This document shows positions 1 to 10,809 of a DNA stretch of 64,000 nucleotides, piece by piece. Positions within the stretch are counted from its first letter, which is position 1. Every line of letters starts with the position of its first letter. This DNA comes from Oryzias latipes (taxonomy: Eukaryota > Chordata > Actinopteri > Beloniformes > Adrianichthyidae), in NCBI RefSeq assembly GCF_002234675.1, contig NC_019859.2, forward strand, positions 15,549,002 through 15,613,001, read 5' to 3'. Made by a program: the position numbers and the translations under genes. The notes under the pieces are model-generated. The model was not told the DNA's origin. It did no database searches and saw nothing but the letters and a program-made list of their open reading frames with translations.

Positions 1-282
1 ATGTGTGTGTAATCATCATTTGTTTCAATATAAAAACCACTGTTGATAGAAAATGCATCTTTAGCGACCGAATGTGTCTGTTTAGTTGAGGGTTGAGTGA
101 TAGGTTCACGGACTGCCGTAAATGTAAATAACCTGCTAACACGGTGGTTTCTAAGTCGATTTTGTAGCGGCCATAGGGTGAGCAGGATGGTATAGACGGT
201 GAAAACCGAGAGGCTATGTCTACCTACGATGACCACATCGAAAACAAAACGAAAAGGTTACTTCACAGTAGAGGCTTCACAG
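1..282. repeat. Duplicated repeat 'A', copy 1, left part
   Basis: This stretch, with 5532-5790, matches a second copy at about 15069-15620. The section from about 80 to 267 is almost identical to 15167-15355, apart from a 6-bp indel in a GTTGAGG stretch. Copy 1 is interrupted after the sequence CTTCACAG by a 5.2-kb insertion. The right-hand part leads to a GGTGTCAGAAGTGG motif at 5838-5851 that resembles an LTR-retrotransposon primer binding site, so A may be an LTR; this is inference. The left boundary lies outside the window. Confidence 0.6.
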
Positions 283-904
283 TAGAGGGCTGCAGTGGGA
301 TTGGGTCCCGCTGGGTCCCACAGGACCCAACGCAAATCTCGCGGGAGATGGCAGTTTGAATTGTGCTGCGGGTGGGAGCGGGCGCCCATGTTTCCATCTC
401 TCTGACAGAGTTTGAAGCCAAAGCCCCTCCCCCGTCTTTTTACCTGCTTTTCCTCTCTACCTGTTCACCTCATCTGCAGCTGAGAGTTGTTTTTCCCGCA
501 CTCCTCAGTCTGTTCTACAAAGAGCGCAAAATAGGGTCATCGTAGGTTGACACGACAGTCGGGGCGCTCTAGTGCAAGCGCAGCACAAGGATGAAAGAGC
601 TGTGACTCTATCTGGCAACACTGAGCGGGATAAGGAAACGCATGGTGTTCTGGGGCCTCATTTATAAAACTTTGCGTAGGATTTGCGTCAGAAGTGGCGT
701 ACGGATGAAACATAGGACGTGCGTACGCACAGAAATATTCGGAGTTATAAAACCGTGCGCACGCACATCCTACGCATCTTTCCCTTAATAAATCACAACC
801 AATTCTAAATGCTGCGCAGCTTTTGCGGCCTCATCACACGCCCATAGTTGCCCATAAATAGTCCGTGAAACGCCCACAAATGAATATTCATTGATTGCGA
901 AACC

Positions 905-1326
905 ATGCCAAACACGGAGAGAAAATCAAAACAACGTAACTTCACTCAATGTGAAGTAGAAGTTATCGTTGGCGAGGTGGAAAAGAGGAGAATAATGTTG
1001 TTTGGAGGGCACAGTGTGGGCATTATTAATGCCAAAAAGGCACGTGAGTGCAGACAGCGGCAGACGCCGAAAATGCTGCAGCCTCACAACCTTGGACCGT
1101 GGCCGAAATAAAAAAGAAAAGGTCGGACATCAAAGTCAAAGCAAAAAAACGTCTAGCGCTGTACACGGGGGTGGGGTGGGGGGGGGGGGGGGCACCGGAG
1201 CTGACCCCTCCTGATGAGAGACTGGCGGCAATAATTGGGGAATCCCTTTTAAGTGGAGTGGTGACTGAGGCGCAGGGGGACACCGACGCGCCAGATGCAC
1301 GGGGTGACACACCCCCAAAAGCCTGA
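905..1326 (+). pseudogene. Harbinger Myb/SANT-like DNA-binding protein remnant
   Basis: The first part reads KQRNFTQCEVEVIVGEVE, the start of the Myb/SANT-like protein that Harbinger elements encode beside their transposase. The frame is then lost and resumes in another frame with WTVAEIKKKRSDIKVKAKKR, the second helix region of the same domain. A long G-run near 1177-1191 may mark a further slip. In intact elements this protein binds the transposon ends and helps transposase enter the nucleus; this copy is broken by at least one frameshift. Confidence 0.65.
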
Positions 1327-1454
1327 AGAGGAAGTCGGAACCGGCTCATAAGCCACTCGTCCTCGTTTGCCAACAAGTCTCCTTGCTGTCTAAAGATGCG
1401 TTCACTCCGAATTCTTCCATTTGCCACATCTTCTAAGAGCTCAAGATCAGCCAT
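1326..1454 (-). pseudogene. Harbinger transposase N-terminal remnant
   Basis: Read on the minus strand from 1454, the frame gives ADLELLEDVANGRIRSERIF followed by a region ending DEWLMSRFRLP. This matches the usual N-terminus of Harbinger DDE transposases in fish as I know the family. The catalytic part is missing: the frame runs straight into the 3' end of the Myb-like remnant. Only about 43 codons remain, so it cannot be active. Confidence 0.6.
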
Positions 1455-2449
1455 TGTGCGTCATTACGCATTGTGATGGGGCATTTTATTTCCATCCATT
1501 TAATTACATCTGACAAGCTACAGATGTCGGGAATAATCGACGTGGAAATGGGAAATTGATCAGCGCAAATGTAATTTCTTGTTGCTTTCTGAATGGTTGA
1601 GACATACGCCATACATTGTTTTATGAAAAATAAAACAAACTAAAGGCATATGCATGAATACCATAATTCTGTAGCTTATGAAGAAATATTTTACTATGAA
1701 AACAACTTTCCCCAGTGGAGAATTAATGCATCTCTCTCTATCTATCCATCTGTCTGTCTAATTGCACCTATATCTGCTCCACCAGACGGACACATTGACG
1801 GGAATATCAGTTGTGTACATTATTTCGTTCTGTTAACTATATTATTTATATTATTTATGAGGATGAATTGCACAACATGCCAATATTGCAGAACATGTTT
1901 CACTTTTCTTTTTGCAAATAAGTGTTCATTTGAATTTCTGTTGTAATTTTCGTTTGATATTTTTATTTGTTTCACTGCTGATCGATCAAACGTGTTCGTG
2001 TAGGCTGTTAATTGTAAGACTTGCTTTGTGAAGTCTTCATGTTATTTCTGAGAGGCAGTATTGTCATTTTCACTTTCACGTGTTTCTTCCATCTGCCGAC
2101 GGTGTCGCCGTTTCTCCTTTCACCCGTTTTTGTGCGTACGCCTGGGTCAGAGTTTGCGTGAAGGACCGCACATTTTCCCGTCAAGTTTGCTTTTTATAAA
2201 TCTCAATTATTGCGTAGAGAGTGGCGTACGCCTTCTTTTGTGCGTACGCAACGTTTATAAATGAGGCCCCAGATCTGCATGCTGATGCCCCACTGAGGCG
2301 CAAAACAGCAAAAACTGGAAAAGGCTGAAGCTAAAAAGTATTTTTCCATCAGGAAAAAAATAATTCATAGATTTTCATCTCTGTTGAACCATTAATGTTT
2401 TTTTCCTCCATAAATTCAAGTGACTTTGACCTGCATCTGTACCAGGTGG

Positions 2450-5299
2450 TTCAGCGCGCTTTAAGAGATTTAACCGCTGGCTTCAGAGGGACATCACTTT
2501 AAGAGGAAGAACTTTACTGTCCAAAGCTGAAGGAATCTCCAGATTGACATATCCAGCACTTGCTCTCAATGTCAACACATCCATTCTTAAAACCGTGGAT
2601 AAAATGCTCTACAAATTTATTTGGAAAAATAAAACTCATTACTACATTAAAGATAACGTGCTTTTGAACACAATAGACACAGGAGGACTTAATGTCTTAG
2701 ATTTCACCACCTTAAATTACACTTTTAAGATCAATTGGATTAAGAAATTTCTTAGCAACCCAGATTCCTTATGGAATTTTATTCCAAACTATTTATTTGC
2801 TAAACTCGGTGGACTCCCTTTTCTTCTCCAATCTAACTATAACATTCAAAAGTTGCCCATTAAATTTGCAAATTTTCCCAAACAAATGCTTCTGGCCTGG
2901 TCCCTAATCTATAAACATTCATTTTCTCCTCACAACTTTCATATCTGGAATAAAACTAATATTTTATACAAAAATAAATCTTTATTCTTCCCCTACTGGT
3001 TTCAAAATAATATACTCTATGTAAATCAACTTTTTAACTCAGAAGGGTGTTTAATGTCATACAATCAATTTTTAACCACTTATAATATTCCAGTTACCCC
3101 CAAAGAATTTGCAGTAGTCATGGATGCTATTCCTGAAGGTATTATAATCAGTGATGAAAGTCAGGCAAGGAAAAAATCCCTGAACTTTTCTTTGAGCGAT
3201 ATGGCGGGCACAGAGCGAAATTTTGGAAAAATACGTGGTCTTAGATGCATTCTGGTGCATTCTGGCAGCTAGTTATTCACTTCTTTATCAAGAAACTAAG
3301 ACTAATTGGAGCATCATGATTTGTCATTCAAACCCCTAGTTTGACTCTCCATTAAGGACTTGCTGGTCCTAAAAAAGAATTTGGAAAATTGCTCAAAGTA
3401 ACACAATCCTACAATCTACGCTTTTCCTTAAAGCTGCAAAACATACAATTGCTAAAATATAGTAACATCAAAGCCCCAAATGGCAAAAAGAACACCAGTA
3501 ACTATGATATTCTATGAAAATACCTCAGTTATTTATACATTATTTCTGCTTTAGAAATGACTGATGTACAACATCCACTTGCACTGTTTTCTCAAACTAT
3601 AATTACATCAAAATATGGGATCTGCTTTAAACTATAATTCTATAACATAATACATCAATTCTTTAACACCAATACTAAGTAATCTGGGAAATATCAAAAC
3701 AAACATACAAACTAAACTAAACATTGTAAACATTATTTTTTAAGGGAGTGCGGGTCCAAACCATCAAATACTTATAATTAATGTTAACTATACTGAACTA
3801 AATCATGGTAATTAGGAAATACAAATAAATTAGATAGAGAAATGTATTCAAAATAAAAACTGAAACTCAAAACTAAAATTGAAATTATTTCAAAATGTGG
3901 TTTTGAGATTATTTTACACAAAAAAGTATTTGACCTACACTACCTTAAAAATCTTTTTTTTTTTTTTTCCAGCCAAGACCACTTCAATTTGTTTTTTATC
4001 GTCTTCTCACAACTGAGGTCGTGACCACGCTCAATAATGACGATGCCTGCCATTATTTGAACACAAATTTGATCGCAAACTCTTCAGATGTGTTTGTGAA
4101 AGTTTAGCGTGGGTCCGCCAGTTTTGGTCTCTAGGGAAGCAAGTCACGCTGACCACGTGGTGCAGACAGAGCCAATCAGACCCGTCGACGCATCCGAAAG
4201 CAACTAAAACGTCCCGTATGTTGGTCAATTAGGCCGGGAAGACGAAAGATGGCCACGACCATAGAGGAAGCGATCTGCGGAGAAATATAGAAAATAAAGC
4301 TAAAATTAGCTGATTTCAGACCATTTTCTAATCCGGAAAGCGATTTGTCCGTAGAGATCAGGTCTTTATTTCCCGGAAAGTACGTTCGGTTTGCTCAAAA
4401 ACCCGGATTTCCGGGAATTCCCGGAAGACTTTCATCACTGATAATGTTATTTAAAGGTCTTGTACACCCTTTACCCTCACGTTCAGTCTCTTTATTTGAA
4501 ACCAATATTGGCAAGACCTGCTTTACTACGAGAACGTCTATAAAAAAACAAGATCACTGTTTCAGAGAGATATTGCAGTTGTTCCCTATGTAACCCACTA
4601 TTGGGGAAAATTTGCCCCAGATATTGAATGGAAGAAAGTTTGGACTTTATCCTCTAAATATTTTATTTCAAATAAATCCCAGGATGTTTGCTTTAAACTT
4701 CTTCACAGATGCTACCCAGCCAAATCCTCACTACACATAGACATTGATAAAAACTGCTCCTTCTGTAAATTAGATACTGAAACAATTATACATAAATCTT
4801 TTCTGGAAATGCCCCCAAAGAGGAACTTTTTGGAAAGACTTTACCTCTTTTGTTCAATGTAAAATTTATAAAAAATTTGATTTGGTATACAAGAATATAT
4901 TATTTGTTTTTTTATAATGTTAATAATTCACTAATAAGGGAATACTATTTAATTAACCTTTTATTAATACTAGCCAAATTCCATATTCCTGAATGCAAAT
5001 TTTCTGGAAAAAAAAAAAACCTTATTCAAACTTTTTATGATTGAGATAAGCCAATCTATCAGAACAATAAAATTTTTCTTCCAACCTCAGAGCTATAAGA
5101 ATCTTTGACACCCTGGAATTTTTTAAATGTATAGAATAGCAACTTCTGCTTTTACTGCTCTTGTTTATAATCTTTTTTTCCTCCTTTGTTCTTTATGTTC
5201 CCCTGGCACATTTTGTTACTCTTTTTTAATCTATGTACTTAAAAACTGACTTGCTTTTGTATCCTGTATATCTTCAATAAAGTTTTAAAGAAAAAAAAG
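2450..5299 (+). pseudogene. L1-clade LINE ORF2 C-terminal fragment, split by a DNA transposon
   Basis: From about 2463 the frame carries the region downstream of the reverse transcriptase (RFNRWLQRDITLRGRTLLSK, then FIWKNK and GGLNVLDF), typical of L1/Tx1-type ORF2 proteins. It runs to 3148, is interrupted by 3149-4440, and continues in the same frame after 4445 (MLFKGLVHPLPS). After a frameshift near 4590 a C-terminal part follows (THYWGKFAPDIEWKKVW, then a CSFC cysteine pair). An AATAAAG and an A-run at 5275-5299 mark the 3' end. The endonuclease and reverse transcriptase are absent, so it is 5'-truncated and dead. It is a different LINE family from the one at 58.9 kb. Confidence 0.75.
3149..4440. 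mobile_element. Non-autonomous hAT-like DNA transposon inside the LINE
   Basis: The ends are CAGTGATGAAAGTC and its reverse complement GACTTTCATCACTG. The 5-bp sequence ATAAT is present on both sides (3144-3148 and 4441-4445). Removing the element and one ATAAT rejoins the LINE reading frame exactly. It is 1292 bp and has no recognisable transposase. CAGTG ends suggest hAT, but a 5-bp duplication is shorter than the usual 8 bp, so superfamily assignment is uncertain. Confidence 0.7.
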
Positions 5300-5531
5300 A
5301 ATGTAAGAGCAGGCTGCGCCATTTTGTTCGTGCTGTAACCGTTCTGACGTACAAGGTTAATAAAAGCTGTTTGACCACCGCCCGTCTGAGGAGCTTCTTT
5401 GCGGCCACTACAGTATCAACACAAATACGTGTTTCATTTTTCCTGCGGGGCGGGAGTGTAACGAATACATTACGGGATTGGTCAGAAATTCGGCGGGCGG
5501 GATGAAGAAAATAGTCCCGCGCAGGGCTCGA

Positions 5532-5790
5532 CTTCACAGCATGTGATTGGTCACCATCATGAAGTGACCCATCTTTACAAAATTAATCTAGATTTACCAT
5601 CGAAATTACAGTGATATACATATATTCTAATACTATTTCATAGTCTTACCTGTATAATATGTAAACAAAGGCAGAGTTTTTATGATATCCAAAGACAGAA
5701 GGGTGAGGTTTACATGGAACAACTCGTTCGCCAGTGTTAGCTAATTTGACACATTACGCTATTAACAAACAGGAAGGTCGTTTGAGCATT
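5532..5790. repeat. Duplicated repeat 'A', copy 1, right part
   Basis: This continues copy 1 after the insertion. It aligns with 15352-15620 (shared blocks such as AATTAATCTAGATTTACC and CAAAGACAGAAGGGTGAGG) at roughly 90% identity by eye, clearly lower than the left part. Similarity ends at GGTCGTTTGAGCAT in both copies. Confidence 0.6.
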
Positions 5791-5835
5791 AGCATCTTGG
5801 CTATACTATAGTGACGTACCAGCTAGGTTGTAGCA

Positions 5836-5851
5836 TTGGTGTCAGAAGTGG
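5836..5851 (+). other. Possible LTR-retrotransposon primer binding site
   Basis: TTGGTGTCAGAAGTGG resembles the 'TGTCAGAAGTG' sequence following the 5' LTR of many Ty3/Gypsy elements. The decayed Gypsy copy at 47.7-49.3 kb has TGTCAGAAGTG at the equivalent place on the minus strand. No gag or pol frame follows here. Confidence 0.3.
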
Positions 5852-5867
5852 AATCCTTCGCCGATGC

Positions 5868-6102
5868 CAGTGGCGGTTTCTGACAGTGCCAGGCCAGGGC
5901 GGCACTTCACTGGGAGAGGCGTATCCCGTGTCTGCGGTGTAACACAGACGGACATGAGAAATTCTACATGGAGACTATCAGCCATTATTTTTCACTTACC
6001 TGCAACAGCACACATTTAACTCTCTTAGTAGAGAGTAGGCAGACGTGGAACATCGCACCCATCTCTTCATCCTCTCCCCTCTCCTTACTTATGGTGCAAA
6101 AA

Positions 6103-6141
<39 letters not shown>

Positions 6142-6904
6142 GGATGAAATAACTAAGAGTAAAACAACGTAAACCAGTCACATGAAAAATAATTAGGCAG
6201 AAAAAAACTGTGTTTAACCCTATTTCGACGAGAGCAGGCAATGGGGATTATTTCCCACAATCCCCCTCTCCGACACAACGTGCACGTGACCACCGCCCTC
6301 TGCTGCAAGACACTTGCGCCCACCACACCTCTTTGAGGTAGTCTTTGGAACATAACAAGTCAAAAAATTCGAGAGGGGGCGCAACTCACCGGTGGCTGGC
6401 TGAATCACACACTAACACAGGTAATTGGGAATCTTTCACTCTAACAATCAACTCTAGGCCGCAGCAGATGCGCGTTCCCGTCATAAAGACGGAGCTGTGT
6501 CAGAAGGAAGCGGAGGGGGAGGCAGCAAGGAGTGCAGTTTACATTACGCAACACCTGAATCATCGGTGCTGTTGGATCACTCAGCAGCTCATGTTAATAA
6601 TGTCATTATTTACTAATTATTGTAGATATTTTCATTAAGATTCTTTTCTGTGGTTTAGTTGGTGTTAATATTTGACAAAAACACAGCAGGTAATGCGGGA
6701 AAACAGCTGCACTTTATGAGACCATAAATAATTGATCTTTTTTTATTGATTGTGGTCTTTTGGAGGATTGTTAATGTTGGTGTTGCACAAAATTAGGGAA
6801 ATGCCAAATATTTTTGGAGGAATCTCACTGATGGGTACTATGATTTAGTTTGTAATGTTTTATAAGACCACCGGCCACCCCAGCCGTATCTAAAACCGCC
6901 ACTG
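5868..6904. mobile_element. hAT-like non-autonomous transposon
   Basis: The left end begins CAGTGGCGGTTTCTGACAG and the right end is the reverse complement of CAGTGGCGGTTTTAGATACG, giving 12 matching terminal bases. No clean target duplication is visible (GCCGATGC on the left, ACCCTGATG on the right). There is no transposase. An (AAAT)n tract lies inside. Confidence 0.55.
6098..6141. repeat. (AAAT)n microsatellite
   Basis: About eleven uninterrupted AAAT units, inside the hAT-like element. Confidence 0.95.
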
Positions 6905-7500
6905 ACCCTGATGGTGGTGCTGCCACTCACGTGGAGACAGTTTGATTCTGCTGGCTGGGCACATACTGGCACGGAACTGTGTCAGTAGGTTACAGATGTG
7001 CGAACCCAGTTAGACTGTTACACGGTCAGGTGGTTGGAACCCAGAATTGTGAGCACGAGTCTTCAGCCAGTGTGTTCATGTGTTTTGCTGTTTGTGTTGT
7101 TTGGTTCTCAGCTATGTGAGGGTTGTGGGGTTACTTAACTTAACCCTCTAGGTGGGGGCACTGTAGCGACCTGGGGGTTAGCCCCGCCGTCAGCCCCTAA
7201 GACTCATGAGAAGTGGAGAATCTTGGTGAGAAAACCATGTGTGAGATGGCTGGGAACAGAAGTGAAGTCCATGCTGTTTGGCTCATTTTCCTTATCCTCC
7301 CCCCAGAGGCTGTCCGGAGTCGTGCGGTGTATGGGGCACGGACAGCTTTCTCTTGGAGTCATCAGCAAGGCTCCCTACGCCATTAAAGCAAGTCTTACAA
7401 TTAAAAAAAGTATAAATCAATTTAAAAATTATGCTATATAGTCATGTTTTTGTGTAAGTGTGAATCTGGCCTCCTTTTTTGTCTCTAATGTCAAGGTGCG
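6905..7500. other. Gene-free stretch, possible retroelement remnant
   Basis: I see no coding frame with recognisable similarity here. It may be the internal continuation of an LTR element whose primer-binding-like site lies at 5836, because it follows directly once the hAT-like element is removed. That is only inference. Confidence 0.25.
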
Positions 7501-9500
7501 CTTGACAAAATGCGGAAGTGACGTTGATGACTAGAGGCGGGAAAGATGACCTTTTGGCTAAGGCTAACAACCCAAGGAAATCGTGTTTCGCAAATATCAG
7601 CGGGGATGTTTTTCTGTCTTTACGCCGTTGGAAGCCACCTCTTCGACAACTGGCAAAAAGAGGTAGGTAAAGATCGGATCATTCAACTAAAAAAAGTAGA
7701 ATTTGGTGCTAATGTTACTAACGCTAACCAGGTTGTAATGTAAATGAAAAAGTGGCGACATTCTTGTCTCATTATAGTCGATCTAAGTGGACCATCTTAG
7801 TTTTGTTTGGGTTTTACCGCAGAACCTACATTATCTGAAATCAACACATCGTCACGGAGCCTGAAAATGTCTCTTTTGAAGTCCAGGTACAGTTTTAGTC
7901 CTGTTTGTGTTGCTGAACGCCGTATTTTCCTTCCTTCCTTCATTGCTATGTCTTTTGTCTACAAATCCACGTCAGATTTTGTATGATTAAGAAGGCCCAC
8001 CTGTGGTTGAAGTGGTCCACCATCCAGACCGAGACCAATGTGGACAATTAAGGTCCCCCATGGCCTCGTAGCTGGGGTTGGGTGGAACAAACTAGAGTTC
8101 AACTTGGATCCAACTACCTGGAGTCGCTTTGGATCCAGGTTTGTAGACGTGAAGCCGGCGAGGGGGTGTTTGTCCGGGTTTTCTTTTTCTAGGGGGGGCT
8201 TGCAAAAATTGAGACTGCCATAAACCAACCATCATAAAAATTTCTGTTGGATTATTCAACCTTGTGGTTTTGTAATAACCATAATTTTTGCTGCAGTACA
8301 AAGTAGAGACGCTGAATAGATAAACATGTTGTTGCTTCACTTATGTGTTTCCAAACTCCGCCTTCCTGCAGCACCACAAACATCTCCTGTCCCGCAGACC
8401 CCATAAAGACCCCGGGGATCAAATCCCCATTCCTTGTCTTTATTCTTAAAACAACAGAATTGTTTTCTTTTGAGGTCCAGGTAAGGTTTCAGACTGGTTT
8501 TGTGTCACTGAACGCCGTAATTGCCTTCATTCATTGCAATTTCTTTGTCCACAATTGACTCCACAGAAATGTGTGTCGGTGGCTGAAGTGGTCCACCAGC
8601 CAAAAGAAAAACAAGGTGGACCACTTCAGAGCCACATTTATATTGGACATGGGGGAACGTTGGGGAAAGGAGATCTTCAACCTGGCCGAATTTACATCAT
8701 CTTCGTTTGGATCCAGATATGTGGAGACACTTGAAGGTATTGTGCATTCTCTCATTGTAATATAAATAAAATTTATATATAAATATCTGTCTTTTGTTGT
8801 GATTGGTAGATTGGCGATGGTTTAGTTTATTCTAAAAAAATGTAAAAAACGGCACACCCACGCTTGAAAGAAAGACGAAATTGCAGTTGACAAGAGGCGG
8901 TAAAGACGACCGGCAAACGGACATTCTACAAAAATGTTTCGTCAGGCTTACCAAGTCGAGGTTTTCTGTGCTCACCGCCGTCGGAGGCCACCCATTCCAA
9001 AATTGGTGGGTTCAGGTAGGTAAATAATAGCTTATATCCAGTCATTGGATTGTCCAACCGTGTGGTTTTGTAATAACCATGATTTAAATATTCTCCATAG
9101 ATGTCAAGTTAAAAGGTTCAGTCTTCATAAAGGTTCGTGTTCTGTGACATTTTTAATGTGGGCACAGATTCATGGTGGCGTCCTGCAAACATTAGCTTGC
9201 CTTTCATCATTGTGTGTTAATAGGTGACAAATGGAACCACAGACAGGGGTTTGGACAAGGACATTAAAGGACTCGTCCTAAACATCGAGTCTGACACCAT
9301 TTGAGTTTTGTCAGTTCCTCCTCTGCTGCAGTACAAAGTAGAGACGCTGAATAGATAAACGTCTTGTTGCTTCACTTATGTGCTTCCAAACTCCGCCTTC
9401 CTGCAGCACCACATACATCTGTCACGCAGACCCCTTATGATCCAGCTACATGGAGACACTGCGGATCCAGGTTTGTGGACGTGAAGCCAGCGAAGGTACG
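7500..9500. repeat. Unidentified block with 2-3 degenerate tandem copies
   Basis: Several segments recur in the same order. A piece ending before GGTAGGTAAA lies at 7530-7670 and 8880-9025. A piece around 'GTCCAGGTA', ending GAAGTGGTCCACCA, lies at 7870-8030 and 8460-8605. GGATCCAGGTTTGTAGACGT-like motifs lie near 8130, 8700 and 9460. A segment of about 94 bp containing GCTGCAGTACAAAGTAGAGA lies at 8291-8384 and 9328-9420, almost identical. Several copies end in plausible splice donors, so it could be a decayed exon-duplicated gene, but frames do not agree between copies and I recognise no protein. Confidence 0.55.
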
Positions 9501-9559
9501 TTTGTCTGCAGATTGATTGATCTTAGCTTGTCATCTTCATCAGATGGATCCGGAGGGTG

Positions 9560-10260
9560 TATTTTACAGACGGGGAGTACTCAGAGGACGAGATCTTCAA
9601 TGATTTTTAAGCTCCCCCTCCCCCAGTGGGCCAAAGTGAGTAGAGTCTACATACTGGACCGGTTCTGGTTTCCATCAGAACTTGCATGTTACCTTTGTTT
9701 TACAGTAGTAGATCCTGATGGCCCGCAGAGTCTGCTGGTTGTCTCTACCTGCTGGATCAACCCCACCAACAGCTGCATGAGAAGAATGACTGTAAAGTCC
9801 CCCCCCCAACAATGACTGCACAGAGGAATCTGCCCCCACCATTACACCATTTCAGAGTCACCTCATCAAGAACTGTTATCAGATCCAGGGAGAACGCTGG
9901 AAGATCAACTGATAGCAGAGAGTCGGGGCCAGGATAAAGTAGCACATGTCTTCAAAATGAATGGACCTGTTGGATCAAACTGTTTCCTGTTGAAAGTAGA
10001 GTAGATGTTTACAGAGTTCTGCAGGATCAGGTTTTGGTTTCTGACATTTTGCTTTGTTACATTTTTTTTTTTAAATTGACGTTGGGATCTTAATGTTTTT
10101 GTATCGAGTGATTTGTTGAATGATTTGCACTTCAGGGCCTCTGTATTATATTCTTTATTTCTGTCTGACAAACACATTAAAACAAAGAATTATAATAACA
10201 ATTCATTTGCATGAGCTGATCATTAAACATGCTAGAGTCTCAAAAGTACATTTAACTCAT
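9560..10260. other. Intergenic stretch, nothing recognised
   Basis: No protein similarity, RNA gene or repeat that I can name. It separates the duplicated block from the 3' end of prelid1. Confidence 0.5.
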
Positions 10261-10262
10261 AT

Positions 10263-10268
10263 TTTATT
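10263..10268 (-). terminator. prelid1: Candidate polyadenylation signal of prelid1
   Basis: AATAAA on the minus strand, about 540 bp past the stop codon. Another copy near 10154 is possible. Confidence 0.4.
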
Positions 10269-10809
10269 AGAATTTAACACAAAATAAACATTCAGTCAGA
10301 ACTATCACGCATTGACATGTTTACACTATTGCACATGAGTTGGGTCACTACACAGGCGTTCTGAGCTGACTTTCATATAAACCACTAGTGTTGTGATTGT
10401 CAGTTATGCTTTCTAACCATCTGTCCACTGCAGTGTTTTGTGATGGTTCTGCTCCTTCAGAGTCCTGATGTGATCTAACACTCATTTGGTTTGTACTTGT
10501 TAGTCCAGATTGAAATAAATGTGCGTTAGTTCAAAGATTCAGTCAAATCTGAACTTTGAGTCAGCAGAACGGCCGTCCGTCATGAGCAGCTTCAACCTGC
10601 AGCACATTAGGCCTTAAACGGAAGCTTTCATAGCTTCAAAATGTCCAGCTGCTGTCTGAGGCAGACGGTTTTTTAAAAAGAGACTTGTATATTTTAAAGC
10701 TTAGAGACACAAAATATACTTAAAAAAGAAAAGAGGTGACGAGGTAATTCAACAGATGCTGGTTGAAACCACAGAGCAGCCCAGGTCCCAGCGTGATCAG
10801 ACGCCACCG

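Larger units (their letters stand above)
652..2270. mobile_element. PIF/Harbinger DNA transposon, internally deleted
   Basis: Perfect 17-bp terminal inverted repeats begin GGGGCCTCATTTATAAA and end with its reverse complement. Subterminal GTGCGTACGCAC-type palindromes recur near both ends. Inside are remnants of both typical Harbinger genes, a Myb/SANT-like protein on the plus strand and the N-terminus of the transposase on the minus strand. Both are cut off where they meet near 1326. I do not see a clean 3-bp target duplication. Confidence 0.75.
283..5531. mobile_element. hAT-type insertion (composite, carries nested elements)
   Basis: The ends are TAGAGGGCTGC and GCAGGGCTCGA, imperfect inverted repeats that fit the hAT terminal consensus. 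The 8-bp sequence CTTCACAG flanks both sides (275-282 and 5532-5539), and the second copy of the host repeat near 15350 shows an uninterrupted site. At the left end CTTCACAGTAGAGG is repeated in tandem (261-288), so the exact start may be 269. Once the nested Harbinger and LINE are subtracted, only about 0.8 kb is hAT sequence, with no transposase frame, so the parent was a short non-autonomous element. Confidence 0.6.
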
